Positions 1-6,511 of a DNA stretch of 64,000 nt are shown here, one piece after another. How positions within the stretch are numbered: the first letter of the stretch is position 1; each line of letters begins with the position of its first letter. The position numbers and the translations under genes are program-made. This DNA comes from Winogradskyella psychrotolerans (GTDB taxonomy: Bacteria; Bacteroidota; Bacteroidia; Flavobacteriales; Flavobacteriaceae): the NCBI RefSeq assembly GCF_018860565.1, contig NZ_JAHKPS010000012.1, positions 1 through 64,000 of the forward strand. The letters run 5' to 3'. Below the pieces are notes generated by a model. The model was given only the letters and a program-made list of their open reading frames with translations. It made no database searches and was not told the DNA's origin.

Positions 1-28
1 AACTCAGTTCTTTGTTGTGTGCAGTTTT

Positions 29-328
29 TTATTCCGCTATTCTTTTCTTTAAGTCCATTCTTTCGTGCAATATTCTTGTTATCTCAACATAATTTTCATC
101 CAGAGTTCTGTAAAAAAATATATGTCGATTTGCCTTAATTCCGAGAAGTTGTTTTGATATTCCTTCGTAGTTTTTTCCTAAATGAGGATTTTCTGCAATT
201 TCTTGACAATCAGAAATTAGTCTATCGTAATATTTGTCAGCTTGTTTTTCCGACCAAACCTCAAATGTATAATCCCAAATCTTTGATAAATCCTCAACAG
301 CTTTGTTCGTCAACTTATATTCAGCCAT
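29..328 (-). CDS. parE: RelE/ParE-family toxin of a type II toxin-antitoxin pair
   Basis: This 99-residue basic protein has the size and pattern of the ParE/RelE fold: an N-terminal 'YKLTNKAVEDLSKIWDYT' helix segment, a central 'DRLISDCQEIAENPHLGK' helix, a 'HIFFYRTLDENYVEITRILHERMD' strand pair (positions about 69-92) and a C-terminal tail. ParE toxins usually poison DNA gyrase, whereas RelE members cleave mRNA on the ribosome; the sequence does not settle which. Its start overlaps the stop of the upstream antitoxin gene by 8 bases, so the two are translationally coupled. It sits in the last visible unit of the cassette-like array, and toxin-antitoxin pairs are common passengers of chromosomal integrons. 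Family assignment is firm; the target is not known. Confidence 0.85.
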   Translation of the reverse strand: MAEYKLTNKAVEDLSKIWDYTFEVWSEKQADKYYDRLISDCQEIAENPHLGKNYEGISKQLLGIKANRHIFFYRTLDENYVEITRILHERMDLKKRIAE

Positions 329-572
329 TCGAGTGCTTTTTCGCTTTTAGAGATTCAAGATGCTTTTTTGGGTCAAAATCGTGAGCTATTCCGCTGTCAA
401 TTCCTTCTTGTATTGCAGTTTTCAAAGCAATTACTTTGTTTTCTTCTTCCTCTAAAAGTCTCAATCCAGCACGAATTACTTCACTGACGTTTTTAAATCT
501 TCCTTCACTAATTCGGCTTTGCACGAATTGGTCGAAATAATTTCCGAGTGATATTGATGTATTTTTGTTCAT
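321..572 (-). CDS. parD: ParD-family antitoxin (ribbon-helix-helix)
   Basis: This 83-residue protein begins with a ribbon-helix-helix DNA-binding segment: 'TSISLGNYFDQFVQSRI' forms the strand and first helix, and 'FKNVSEVIRAGLRLLEEEE' forms the second helix. The charged C-terminal half is expected to wrap the toxin. ParD proteins bind and neutralise ParE and repress their own operon. The gene precedes and overlaps the toxin gene, which is the normal order for parDE. A perfect 8+3+8 bp inverted repeat lies 23-41 bases upstream of its start and is the likely operator. Length and motif agree with the family. Confidence 0.87.
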   Translation of the reverse strand: MNKNTSISLGNYFDQFVQSRISEGRFKNVSEVIRAGLRLLEEEENKVIALKTAIQEGIDSGIAHDFDPKKHLESLKAKKHSNG

Positions 573-594
573 TTGATACTAATTTTAGCTCAAA

Positions 595-613
595 TATACC
601 AAAAATTGGTATA
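595..613 (-). promoter_or_regulatory. Inverted-repeat operator candidate of the parDE pair
   Basis: The sequence TATACCAA-AAA-TTGGTATA is a perfect 8 bp inverted repeat with a 3-base spacer, just upstream of the antitoxin start. Ribbon-helix-helix antitoxins bind such repeats to autoregulate. Its function here is inferred from position and symmetry. Confidence 0.6.
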
Positions 614-641
614 AAAGTAAAATTTGCCTCAAATTGCACAC

Positions 642-764
642 AACGGTTTTGTATATGGTTTGTTGCGTGGTTTAGCACGTAATTTAGCAAATAAAAACCG
701 AATAGAAAATCCGTGAGGATTTTCGTAAGTAGGCTTGAAACAGCCATTAATTATACACGGTGTT
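642..764 (-). repeat. attC-like cassette-junction element 1
   Basis: The element runs from AAC (642-644) to GTT (762-764), 123 bp. The outer arms form an imperfect stem (AACGGTTTTGTATA against TATACACGGTGTT). A perfect inner hairpin lies at 705-724 (GAAAATCC/GGATTTTC). It separates the toxin-antitoxin unit from the T9SS protein unit and matches element 2 in length and architecture. It also contains 'TTTAGCacgTAATTTAGC', which recurs in degenerate form near 6190. Confidence 0.6.
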
Positions 765-793
765 AGCAAAAGTATTTTAACTAAAATTTCATA

Positions 794-1540
794 TCAGTAT
801 TTTATTATTTTTTTTCTTATAATTTGACCTATCTCATTTTGTAATGAAACGAAATATATTCCATCAGTTAAATCTTGTATATTAATATTAATACTAATTT
901 TTTCTTCATTGTTTTCATACAGGTATAAAACTTGCTTGCCAAGAGAATTGAAAATTTGGATTGAGATATATTCAAAAGGTTTTTTAGAATCTATTTCAAC
1001 CGAACTATTCTGTGCATTGTAAAATAAAGAAATATCATTTTTTTCATTATTTCCAATCGACAAAACCTCAGAACCATAAATAGCTTGATTACCATTAAAT
1101 GACGTTATAATTAAGCTCATACTTTCATCACCGTTTGCAGTAATGGAATAGTCGAATGTGTTTCCATTATTATAATTCTCATAAAAGAAGTCAAAATAAA
1201 TGCCTTCATAGATAGAATTTTCTGACTGCATACATCCTCCTCCAAGTGATTCGTATGGGCCATCCGAGAACGAAAAATTGTTACTAGTATTATTGAATTC
1301 TATTAATCCACCAATAGTTTCACAAGTTGTACCAAATAAATTAAAATATTCGATTGATTCATAGACATAGGAATCAAAATCTAAAGTCACGTATGTAATT
1401 TCTTCATTATTTGGTGGTAGATGACTATCGCTATCTATGACCAAATCCTGTAATATCCATATATTATCAAATAATATTTGGTCTTGAGCAAAGCTATTTA
1501 ATGATATTCCAATCAATAATGTTAATATTCTAATTTTCAT
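794..1540 (-). CDS. Secreted protein with T9SS type A C-terminal sorting domain
   Basis: This is a 248-residue protein with a cleavable signal peptide (MKIRILTLLIGISLNSFAQ, cleavage after about residue 19). The middle region (about 20-165) is not assigned; it opens with a 'LFDNIWILQDLVID' segment like the start of small META/heat-shock-type domains, but that is only a resemblance. The C-terminal 75 residues have the T9SS type A pattern ('ISIQIFNSLGKQVLYLY' ... 'LTDGIYFVSLQNEIGQIIRKKIIKY'). Such domains direct export through the type IX secretion system and surface attachment or release. The gene is alone between two attC-like elements, so it would be a one-gene cassette. Its cargo function is unknown. 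Confidence 0.8.
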   Translation of the reverse strand: MKIRILTLLIGISLNSFAQDQILFDNIWILQDLVIDSDSHLPPNNEEITYVTLDFDSYVYESIEYFNLFGTTCETIGGLIEFNNTSNNFSFSDGPYESLGGGCMQSENSIYEGIYFDFFYENYNNGNTFDYSITANGDESMSLIITSFNGNQAIYGSEVLSIGNNEKNDISLFYNAQNSSVEIDSKKPFEYISIQIFNSLGKQVLYLYENNEEKISININIQDLTDGIYFVSLQNEIGQIIRKKIIKY

Positions 1541-1559
1541 TCTAGGTTATATTTTTGCC

Positions 1560-1683
1560 AACGTTTATGTATAAGAATAGTTGCGGGTTTGTATGCGAGG
1601 ATTTTCCGAAGGAAAATCAGACGTTACAAACACGCAACGACCTTTGATTAAGCACATAACCGCAATTATTTTTATACGGTGTT
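1560..1683 (-). repeat. attC-like cassette-junction element 2
   Basis: The element runs from AAC (1560-1562) to GTT (1681-1683), 124 bp. The outer arms are AACGTTTATGTATAAG and TTTTTATACGGTGTT. An inner stem pairs GTTGCGGGTTTGT (1580-1592) with ACAAACACGCAAC (about 1625-1637), and a tight hairpin GATTTTCC/GGAAAATC lies at 1600-1618. The layout matches element 1 although the primary sequence is only partly shared. The stop codon of the neighbouring membrane-protein gene overlaps the GTT core, so that gene's last codons are read from the cassette arm. Confidence 0.6.
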
Positions 1684-2416
1684 ACCTACAGTTATTTTTT
1701 TTAAATAGTTCTTTAAATTCGATTATTTCAATTCGTTTTTTTTCATTTTCAGAAACTAATTCCAAAAAAATATATTTATCATTTAAATATAATATTTGAA
1801 AAGTTTGAATTTTCCTTTTAACGAGACATTCAATATTTTCCACATTCTTTAAATTTTCAGGTAACAGGAATGATTTATGAAAAATTTTAAAAACAAATGA
1901 AATAAAATATATAGAACCTATAAGTGATATTGCAATAATAATAGGGAAAATTAACTCACGAAACCATTCATTAAGAAAAATTTTGTTAATTCTTTTTTTA
2001 CCAATAATTTCAACTAAAATCCCTATTAATAAGGTAGCTGAAAATAAAGCTGAATCTAAAAGAAATACATTTATCTCTTTATTTTTATTAAATCTGATTA
2101 TAAAAAGGATAATAGGTAACGATAATATAACTGGTAATAAAAACAGTCTTATTTTATAAAGAATTCTAGGTTCTTTCTCAATATTAGCTGATAGATAAAC
2201 TCCAAATTTAAAGGACAAATAAATTATTGAAAGGACAAATAAAATCAATAATCCATCAGCTATAACTTGTGAAATAGAGAAAAATCTTATGAATGAAGTG
2301 CTTATTTTTTGTAATTCAAACAGTTGCCAAAAACCTCCCAAAATTGTTGGAACAAGAAGTATTAAGGATAGGTTGCCTTTAACTAATTCTAATGTCTTTC
2401 TATTGTTCTCTGTCAT
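1682..2416 (-). CDS. Multi-pass membrane protein of unknown function (cassette gene)
   Basis: This is a 244-residue protein with about five hydrophobic helices (near residues 15-33, 50-75, 88-107, 118-138 and 150-180), followed by a soluble basic C-terminal tail of about 60 residues rich in Lys, Glu and Ile. I do not recognise a family. It is very AT-rich, like the neighbouring cassette genes. The ATG at 2416 is followed by 'TENNRKTLELVKGN' before the first helix. The gene stands alone between complementary cassette ends (1681-1690 and 2425-2434), and its stop codon lies in the left arm. It is probably in the inner membrane. Confidence 0.6.
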   Translation of the reverse strand: MTENNRKTLELVKGNLSLILLVPTILGGFWQLFELQKISTSFIRFFSISQVIADGLLILFVLSIIYLSFKFGVYLSANIEKEPRILYKIRLFLLPVILSLPIILFIIRFNKNKEINVFLLDSALFSATLLIGILVEIIGKKRINKIFLNEWFRELIFPIIIAISLIGSIYFISFVFKIFHKSFLLPENLKNVENIECLVKRKIQTFQILYLNDKYIFLELVSENEKKRIEIIEFKELFKKNNCR

Positions 2417-2431
2417 TTTCTAATTGTAGGT

Positions 2432-2553
2432 AACGTGTTATATAAACATAATCATACCATTTATCCTTTTTGATATTCCGGATAAGAAGCGTTTTAACAT
2501 GGTATTATAAGTTTATAAAATTAGGGAATAGTTTAGATATTTATATACGTGAC
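2432..2553 (-). repeat. attC-like or attI-like element 3 (degenerate outer core)
   Basis: From AAC at 2432-2434 the sequence AACGTGTTATATAAAC leads through an inner inverted repeat (ATACCAT at 2454-2460 with ATGGTAT at 2499-2505) to TTATATACGTGAC, ending about 2553. The 122 bp length equals that of elements 1 and 2. The expected terminal GTT reads GAC. It forms the outer limit of the array next to the AraC gene, where an attI site would be in a true integron. It could also hold the promoter of the membrane-protein gene. Confidence 0.4.
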
Positions 2554-2565
2554 TTTACGTATTTT

Positions 2566-3372
2566 TTAAGATTCGGTATAAATTTCGTTAGCTTTTCTGT
2601 ATTCTGATGGACGTTTACCCATAACTTTACTAAAGGTGTTACTAAAGGTAGGCATGCTATTATAGCCAACCATATTTGCTATTTGAGATATGCTATAATC
2701 TGAATTCATTAAATATTCTAAAGATTTAAATATTCTTAATTGTGTATAGTATTTTATAAAAGACATGTTTAAGTCTTTTTTAAAAAGACGGTATAACGAC
2801 TTGTCTGTCATACTAAAACTTGAAGCCAATTTGGGTAATAGGTGTTCCTGGTCTATTTTATCAGACATATATTTGGTAATGCTTATTAATCGGCTATCTG
2901 TAGGATGTGGAAGTTCTAAGTGTAGTGATTGTGAGACACTCTGTTCTAAAAGTGTTTTAAAAGCATATACAATTGGGTATTTGTTTGTTTGAGTTTTGAT
3001 GATGTCCCCATTCCAATTTTTAGTAAATAATAACAATTCCATGAGCAGGTTGTTAATATGATAAATACCTTCTTTTTTGTAAAAGTCTGATGTCTGCGAT
3101 GGCATTGGGAAATACAAGTTTCTCATAATTACTTTGGGAGAACTAGGGTAGATGGCGTGTTTTGTACCCGCAGGAATCCACATATAGTGCCTTGCTGGTA
3201 AATAATACATTCTGGTATTGGTCTTAACATGGACTACGCCACCTTCGGTATATAAAAACTGTCCTTTATCATGACTATGGTGTTCAATAAATAAATCATT
3301 CATGGTCGTATGGTAACAAAATATGCTTTTAGGGTTTTTGTCGACCTCTGTTAAATAATATTTATTGTTCAT
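2566..3372 (-). CDS. AraC-family transcriptional regulator with N-terminal cupin-like domain
   Basis: In this 268-residue protein the N-terminal half is a cupin-like sensor ('HHSHDKGQFLYTEGGVVHV' with metal- or ligand-binding type histidines, about 31-50, and 'YMWIPAGTKHAIYPS'). The C-terminal 100 residues hold the AraC double helix-turn-helix ('LASSFSMTDKSLYRLFKKDL', 'YSISQIANMVGYNSMPTFSN', 'VMGKRPSEYRK'). Proteins of this form are one-component regulators responding to a small molecule. It is divergent from the acetyl-CoA hydrolase/transferase gene at 3553, with a 180 bp shared upstream region containing a perfect palindrome, so it may control that gene. The effector is unknown. Confidence 0.88.
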   Translation of the reverse strand: MNNKYYLTEVDKNPKSIFCYHTTMNDLFIEHHSHDKGQFLYTEGGVVHVKTNTRMYYLPARHYMWIPAGTKHAIYPSSPKVIMRNLYFPMPSQTSDFYKKEGIYHINNLLMELLLFTKNWNGDIIKTQTNKYPIVYAFKTLLEQSVSQSLHLELPHPTDSRLISITKYMSDKIDQEHLLPKLASSFSMTDKSLYRLFKKDLNMSFIKYYTQLRIFKSLEYLMNSDYSISQIANMVGYNSMPTFSNTFSKVMGKRPSEYRKANEIYTES

Positions 3373-3417
3373 TATATAGGTAGCATTTGTGATGAATGCA
3401 CTAAATTAATAATACAA

Positions 3418-3440
3418 TGTCTTTTTTTAATAAAAAGACA
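3418..3440. promoter_or_regulatory. Inverted repeat between divergent AraC and CoA-transferase genes
   Basis: TGTCTTTTT and AAAAAGACA form a perfect 9 bp inverted repeat around a 5-base spacer. It lies 46 bp upstream of the AraC gene and 113 bp upstream of the CoA-transferase gene. It could be an operator for either gene. The role is inferred from position only. Confidence 0.35.
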
Positions 3441-3552
3441 CTAAAAATCTTATATAAATTGCCAAAGTATTTTATTGAAAGCCCAATTGGTGGTTCAATT
3501 TTAATCAAATACGAGATTTTTTTTATCCCACAATTTATAAAAGACTCACATT

Positions 3553-5061
3553 ATGCAAAGAATACATTACACCCCTTATTTAGATAAAATACAGACAACG
3601 GAACAAGCTGCTTTATTAATTAATAATAACGATGTTTTAGGTGTTAGTGGTTTTACAAAAGCAGGGGATAGCAAGGCTGTTTTGCCTATGGTTGCAGAAA
3701 GAGCTCTTTATGAGGGATTAAAAGTAACGGTGTTAAGTGGTGCATCTTTAGGCTATGATACAGATGCCAATTTAGCAAGAAATGGTGCCTTAGTTAAACG
3801 AATGCCATTTCAAGCAGATCCTACTTTAAGAACTGCTATTAATAAGCATGAGGTTCTGTACGTAGATCAGCACTTGGGACAAACTGCAGATATGCTACAA
3901 AAAATAGATACATTTAAAATTGATGTCGCTATTGTTGAAGCTGTTTCCGTTACGGCAGAAGGTTTTATTGTACCAACAACATCTGTAGGTAATTCTCCTA
4001 TATTTTTAGAAAAAGCAGATAAGATTATTATTGAAATTAACACTAGTTTTCCTGAGAGCTTTTTAGGGCTGCACGATATAAAAGTATTAAAAAAACAACC
4101 TCATAGAGGTATTATTCCTATTCTAAAATCGGATACTAGAATTGGTGACCCATTTATTAGAATAGATCCTAGTAAAGTGGTTGCTATTGTATATACCGAA
4201 AAGCCAGATTCGCCTGCTGTGATTTCAGATCCGGATGAAAAAACGAAAGCCATATCCAATCATATTCTTGATTTTTTAGGTAAAGAAGTTGATGAAGGCC
4301 GATTAACAGAGTCGCTTTTACCATTACAAGCAGGTATTGGAAAAACAGCAAATGCTATTTTATCGGGTTTTACTAAAAGCCGATTTAAAAATTTGACCAT
4401 GTATTCTGAAGTGCTTCAAGATAGTACTTTTGATCTTTTTGATGCTGGGAAATTAGAATTTGCGTCGGCATCATCTATAACGGTCACAGAAAAATGCGCG
4501 GATAACATATTTAAAGATTTTGAAAAATATAAAAGCAAATTAGTCTTACGGCCACAGAATATTAGTAATGCTGCTGAAGTTATTAGTCGTTTGGGAATTA
4601 TTGGAATTAATACCGCTATAGAGTTTGATATCTACGGCAACGTAAATTCTACGCACATTACAGGAACAAAAATGATGAATGGTATAGGTGGCTCTGGTGA
4701 TTTTGCTAGAAATGGCTACCTGAGTATTTTTGCTTGTCCTTCTACGTCTAAAGGTGGTTCTATTTCGCATATTGTCCCAATGGTATCTCATACCGATCAT
4801 ACGGAGCATGATGTAGATGTTTTGGTTACTGAACAAGGTTTGGCAGATGTAAGAGGTTTAGCTCCAGTAGAACGAGCGCGACTCATTATTAATAATTGTG
4901 TGCATCCAGATTATAGAGCACAATTGTTGGCTTATTTTAATAAAGCTTATAGTTTGGGCGGACAAACACCGCATATTCTTAAAGAAGCTTTTAGTTGGCA
5001 TACCCAGCTTAAGACACAAGGTACAATGCACATGAATGACTATTCTAGTTGTGATGTTTAA
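3553..5061 (+). CDS. Acetyl-CoA hydrolase / succinyl-CoA:acetate CoA-transferase family protein
   Basis: This 502-residue cytosolic enzyme of the class I CoA-transferase superfamily (Ach1/AarC/Cat1 group) moves CoA between acetate, succinate or similar acids. The N-terminal domain has 'GVSGFTKAGDSKAV' (about 30-43). The C-terminal domain has 'LQAGIGKTANAI' and 'MYSEVLQDSTFDLFDAGKLE'; the glutamate of SEV, residue 286, fits the catalytic Glu that forms the CoA thioester. 'GIGGSGDFARNG' and 'TEHDVDVLVTEQGLADVRGL' are also family signatures. Length is normal. It is divergent from an AraC regulator and followed by a terminator, so it is probably transcribed alone. The exact acyl substrates cannot be read from sequence. 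Confidence 0.9.
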   Translation: MQRIHYTPYLDKIQTTEQAALLINNNDVLGVSGFTKAGDSKAVLPMVAERALYEGLKVTVLSGASLGYDTDANLARNGALVKRMPFQADPTLRTAINKHEVLYVDQHLGQTADMLQKIDTFKIDVAIVEAVSVTAEGFIVPTTSVGNSPIFLEKADKIIIEINTSFPESFLGLHDIKVLKKQPHRGIIPILKSDTRIGDPFIRIDPSKVVAIVYTEKPDSPAVISDPDEKTKAISNHILDFLGKEVDEGRLTESLLPLQAGIGKTANAILSGFTKSRFKNLTMYSEVLQDSTFDLFDAGKLEFASASSITVTEKCADNIFKDFEKYKSKLVLRPQNISNAAEVISRLGIIGINTAIEFDIYGNVNSTHITGTKMMNGIGGSGDFARNGYLSIFACPSTSKGGSISHIVPMVSHTDHTEHDVDVLVTEQGLADVRGLAPVERARLIINNCVHPDYRAQLLAYFNKAYSLGGQTPHILKEAFSWHTQLKTQGTMHMNDYSSCDV

Positions 5062-5075
5062 TTAGGGATAGAAAT

Positions 5076-5107
5076 AGGGTAGAGGCAAGTTCTTTACCCT
5101 TTTTTTT
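5076..5107 (+). terminator. Rho-independent terminator after the CoA-transferase gene
   Basis: AGGGTA and TACCCT form a 6 bp stem followed by a run of eight T, 15 bases after the stop codon. Confidence 0.65.
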
Positions 5108-5144
5108 ATTCTAAATTAGAAGTGTTTAGTAACTTGTTGTACGG

Positions 5145-5534
5145 TTATAAAGTGGTGTCGTCATTGATTTCAATCCAATAGCCATTGGGATCTTGAAAGT
5201 AAACCTGCTTAATTCCGTCTTTTCGTATATAATCTTTGTTTGGTGTATTTAGCCAATCAGAGTATTCGATTTTTAAATCTTCTAGATGCTTAATAAATGC
5301 ATCTATATTAGATGTTGCTAAAGCAAAGTGCACAGCTTTATTAATTTTTATTTCAGAATTTGGACGAGGAATTAGATGAAGTTGTTTTCCATCACTAAGA
5401 GATAGCCATCTTGTTTTAGAGTTTGAAGCTGTATTCTTAATTTCTTTAAGTTGAAGTGCCTTTTGATAAAATTCAATAGACGTGTTGACGTCTTTTACAG
5501 CAAGTGCTATATGATTAAAGGAAAAAGTATGCAT
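5145..5534 (-). CDS. VOC-family (glyoxalase/bleomycin-resistance fold) protein
   Basis: This 129-residue single vicinal-oxygen-chelate domain has beta-alpha-beta-beta-beta halves: 'FNHIALAVKDVNTSIEFYQKAL' with a metal-ligand type His at residue 7 or 8, and 'GIKQVYFQDPNGYWIEIND' with the matching Glu near the C-terminus. Family members include glyoxalase I, fosfomycin or bleomycin resistance proteins and dioxygenases; the substrate here is not evident. It is convergent with the CoA-transferase gene. Short complementary GTTGTAC/GTACAAC sequences flank the gene (5136-5142 and 5583-5589), which might be a worn cassette boundary, but 7 bp is weak evidence. Confidence 0.8.
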   Translation of the reverse strand: MHTFSFNHIALAVKDVNTSIEFYQKALQLKEIKNTASNSKTRWLSLSDGKQLHLIPRPNSEIKINKAVHFALATSNIDAFIKHLEDLKIEYSDWLNTPNKDYIRKDGIKQVYFQDPNGYWIEINDDTTL

Positions 5535-5604
5535 TTGTTTAGAGCTTAAGATAATTTAAAGAAATAGTTAGGGGTGGTGTATGTACAACGTTTGTATTAG
5601 GTTA

Positions 5605-6168
5605 TTAAAATCGATACCCAAGTCTTAAATGCAGGTTAACAGCAACATCGCTTTCATTTACTAAAATGACATGATCTTCTTTGAAGTAATGAACGTAACC
5701 GATTCCAATTCCTGTTTCATAAGTGAAATGACTTCCAAGATTTCTTCTCAGTCCCCAAGTTGGGATTATAGAAATATCACTTATAAAATTAATATTGTCT
5801 TCGTTAGAGATTATAAACCAATCAGGATGATATGTAATTTTTATGGAAATGAAATTACCACTATTTCCATCTATCCGTCTCGATTTTTCTTCTCTTTTGT
5901 TTAAATTGTAATACCAACGCGGTTCTAATGTTATTGTAGGTGTGAGTAAAAATCCATCAATATCATTAGTATCACTTCCATATATTCCTGTGTCAAGTCC
6001 CAGTTCACTTCTTAAAACGAATTGATTTGATAGTTTTGATTCATTATGCACCCAAATTCCTAAAATTCCCGTTTGGATTCCGTAAGTTGATTGCTCTACA
6101 CTTGCATTTTGTGATTTTGCTATTAAAGTTAGTCCGCAGAAAGTTAAGGTCATTAAAAATCTTTTCAT
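5605..6168 (-). CDS. Outer-membrane beta-barrel-like protein of unknown function
   Basis: This 187-residue protein has a signal peptide (MKRFLMTLTFCGLTLIAKSQ). The rest alternates hydrophobic and polar residues with many aromatic and glycine residues ('GIQTGILGIWVHNES', 'ITLEPRWYYNLNKREEKSRR', 'FTYETGIGIGYVHYF') and ends 'VNLHLRLGYRF' with a terminal Phe, as expected of small outer-membrane beta-barrels. Its role is unknown. A fragment like the start of the cassette elements (ACAACGTTTGTAT, 5586-5598) lies just past its stop codon and another repeat remnant lies upstream. Confidence 0.6.
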   Translation of the reverse strand: MKRFLMTLTFCGLTLIAKSQNASVEQSTYGIQTGILGIWVHNESKLSNQFVLRSELGLDTGIYGSDTNDIDGFLLTPTITLEPRWYYNLNKREEKSRRIDGNSGNFISIKITYHPDWFIISNEDNINFISDISIIPTWGLRRNLGSHFTYETGIGIGYVHYFKEDHVILVNESDVAVNLHLRLGYRF

Positions 6169-6511
6169 TTTGTGTAGGATTAGTGGCGTGTTTAGGTAAC
6201 TAATTTAGCAAATAAAATGCAGAAATAAAGTCTGAGGATATTTTAGGGCGTTGAGAGCTTATAAGAAAAAAAACCAAAGGTGTGGATTTAAATTTGTTGA
6301 TCCTTTGGTGTTACTTGCGCTAATACATAATTTAAAAGGAAGCGATTTCTTGTTTAAAGACGTGCAAATGAGTTGCTCTAAGGTTCGGAAAATTAAGCAT
6401 AAATAATATGGGGAAACAGTTCTAAAAGCGGTTTACTTTGAGTAAACTATATTTTTATATATGTATTTCTAATTAAACACTTAACTTGTAAGAGGTTTAA
6501 TTTACTAGCGC
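6169..6511. other. Gene-free stretch upstream of the histidine kinase: repeat remnant and palindromes
   Basis: Positions 6185-6217 resemble the inner part of attC-like element 1, sharing 'TAATTTAGCAAATAAAA'. A hairpin ACCAAAGG/CCTTTGGT spans 6273-6309 and runs into GGTGTTAC, again like an element end. A perfect palindrome GTTTACT-TTG-AGTAAAC lies at 6431-6447, 65 bp before the kinase start, and is an operator candidate. No coding region was recognised. Confidence 0.45.
6431..6447 (+). promoter_or_regulatory. Palindrome upstream of the multi-PAS histidine kinase
   Basis: GTTTACT-TTG-AGTAAAC is a perfect 7 bp inverted repeat centred 73 bp before the kinase start. It could bind a dimeric regulator of the signalling operon. 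No run of T follows, so a terminator is less likely. Confidence 0.35.

Larger units (their letters stand above)
14..2434 (-). mobile_element. Integron-like gene-cassette array without integrase (three cassettes)
   Basis: Three minus-strand units lie between 122-124 bp imperfect-hairpin elements. In each unit the bases beginning with GTT at one end are complementary to the bases ending in AAC at the other end. Positions 14-27 pair with 631-644 (13 of 14 bases), 762-771 with 1553-1562 (9 of 10), and 1681-1690 with 2425-2434 (10 of 10). In integron cassettes the free end of the cassette carries TTRRRY and its attC begins with the complementary RYYYAA, so this end-to-end complementarity is the expected mark of a cassette. 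The cores here keep only AAC/GTT and do not follow the full RYYYAAC/GTTRRRY consensus. No integron integrase is visible and the array runs off the left edge. The cassette reading is an inference from this geometry. Confidence 0.6.

Noticed and set aside
508..747. A 79-codon minus-strand frame upstream of the antitoxin
   Set aside because: It overlaps the antitoxin start and the attC-like element and lacks coding character.
1581..1799. A 72-codon plus-strand frame over attC-like element 2
   Set aside because: It runs through the hairpin element and antisense to the membrane-protein gene, so it is better explained as chance.
2432..2553. Simple terminator of the AraC gene
   Set aside because: The inner inverted repeat could act in termination, but length and outer arms match the other cassette elements. 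There is no clean T run, so a terminator alone is not the best reading.
4546..4836. A 96-codon frame antisense to the CoA-transferase gene
   Set aside because: The sense strand encodes a clearly conserved enzyme; the antisense frame is a by-product of its codon pattern.
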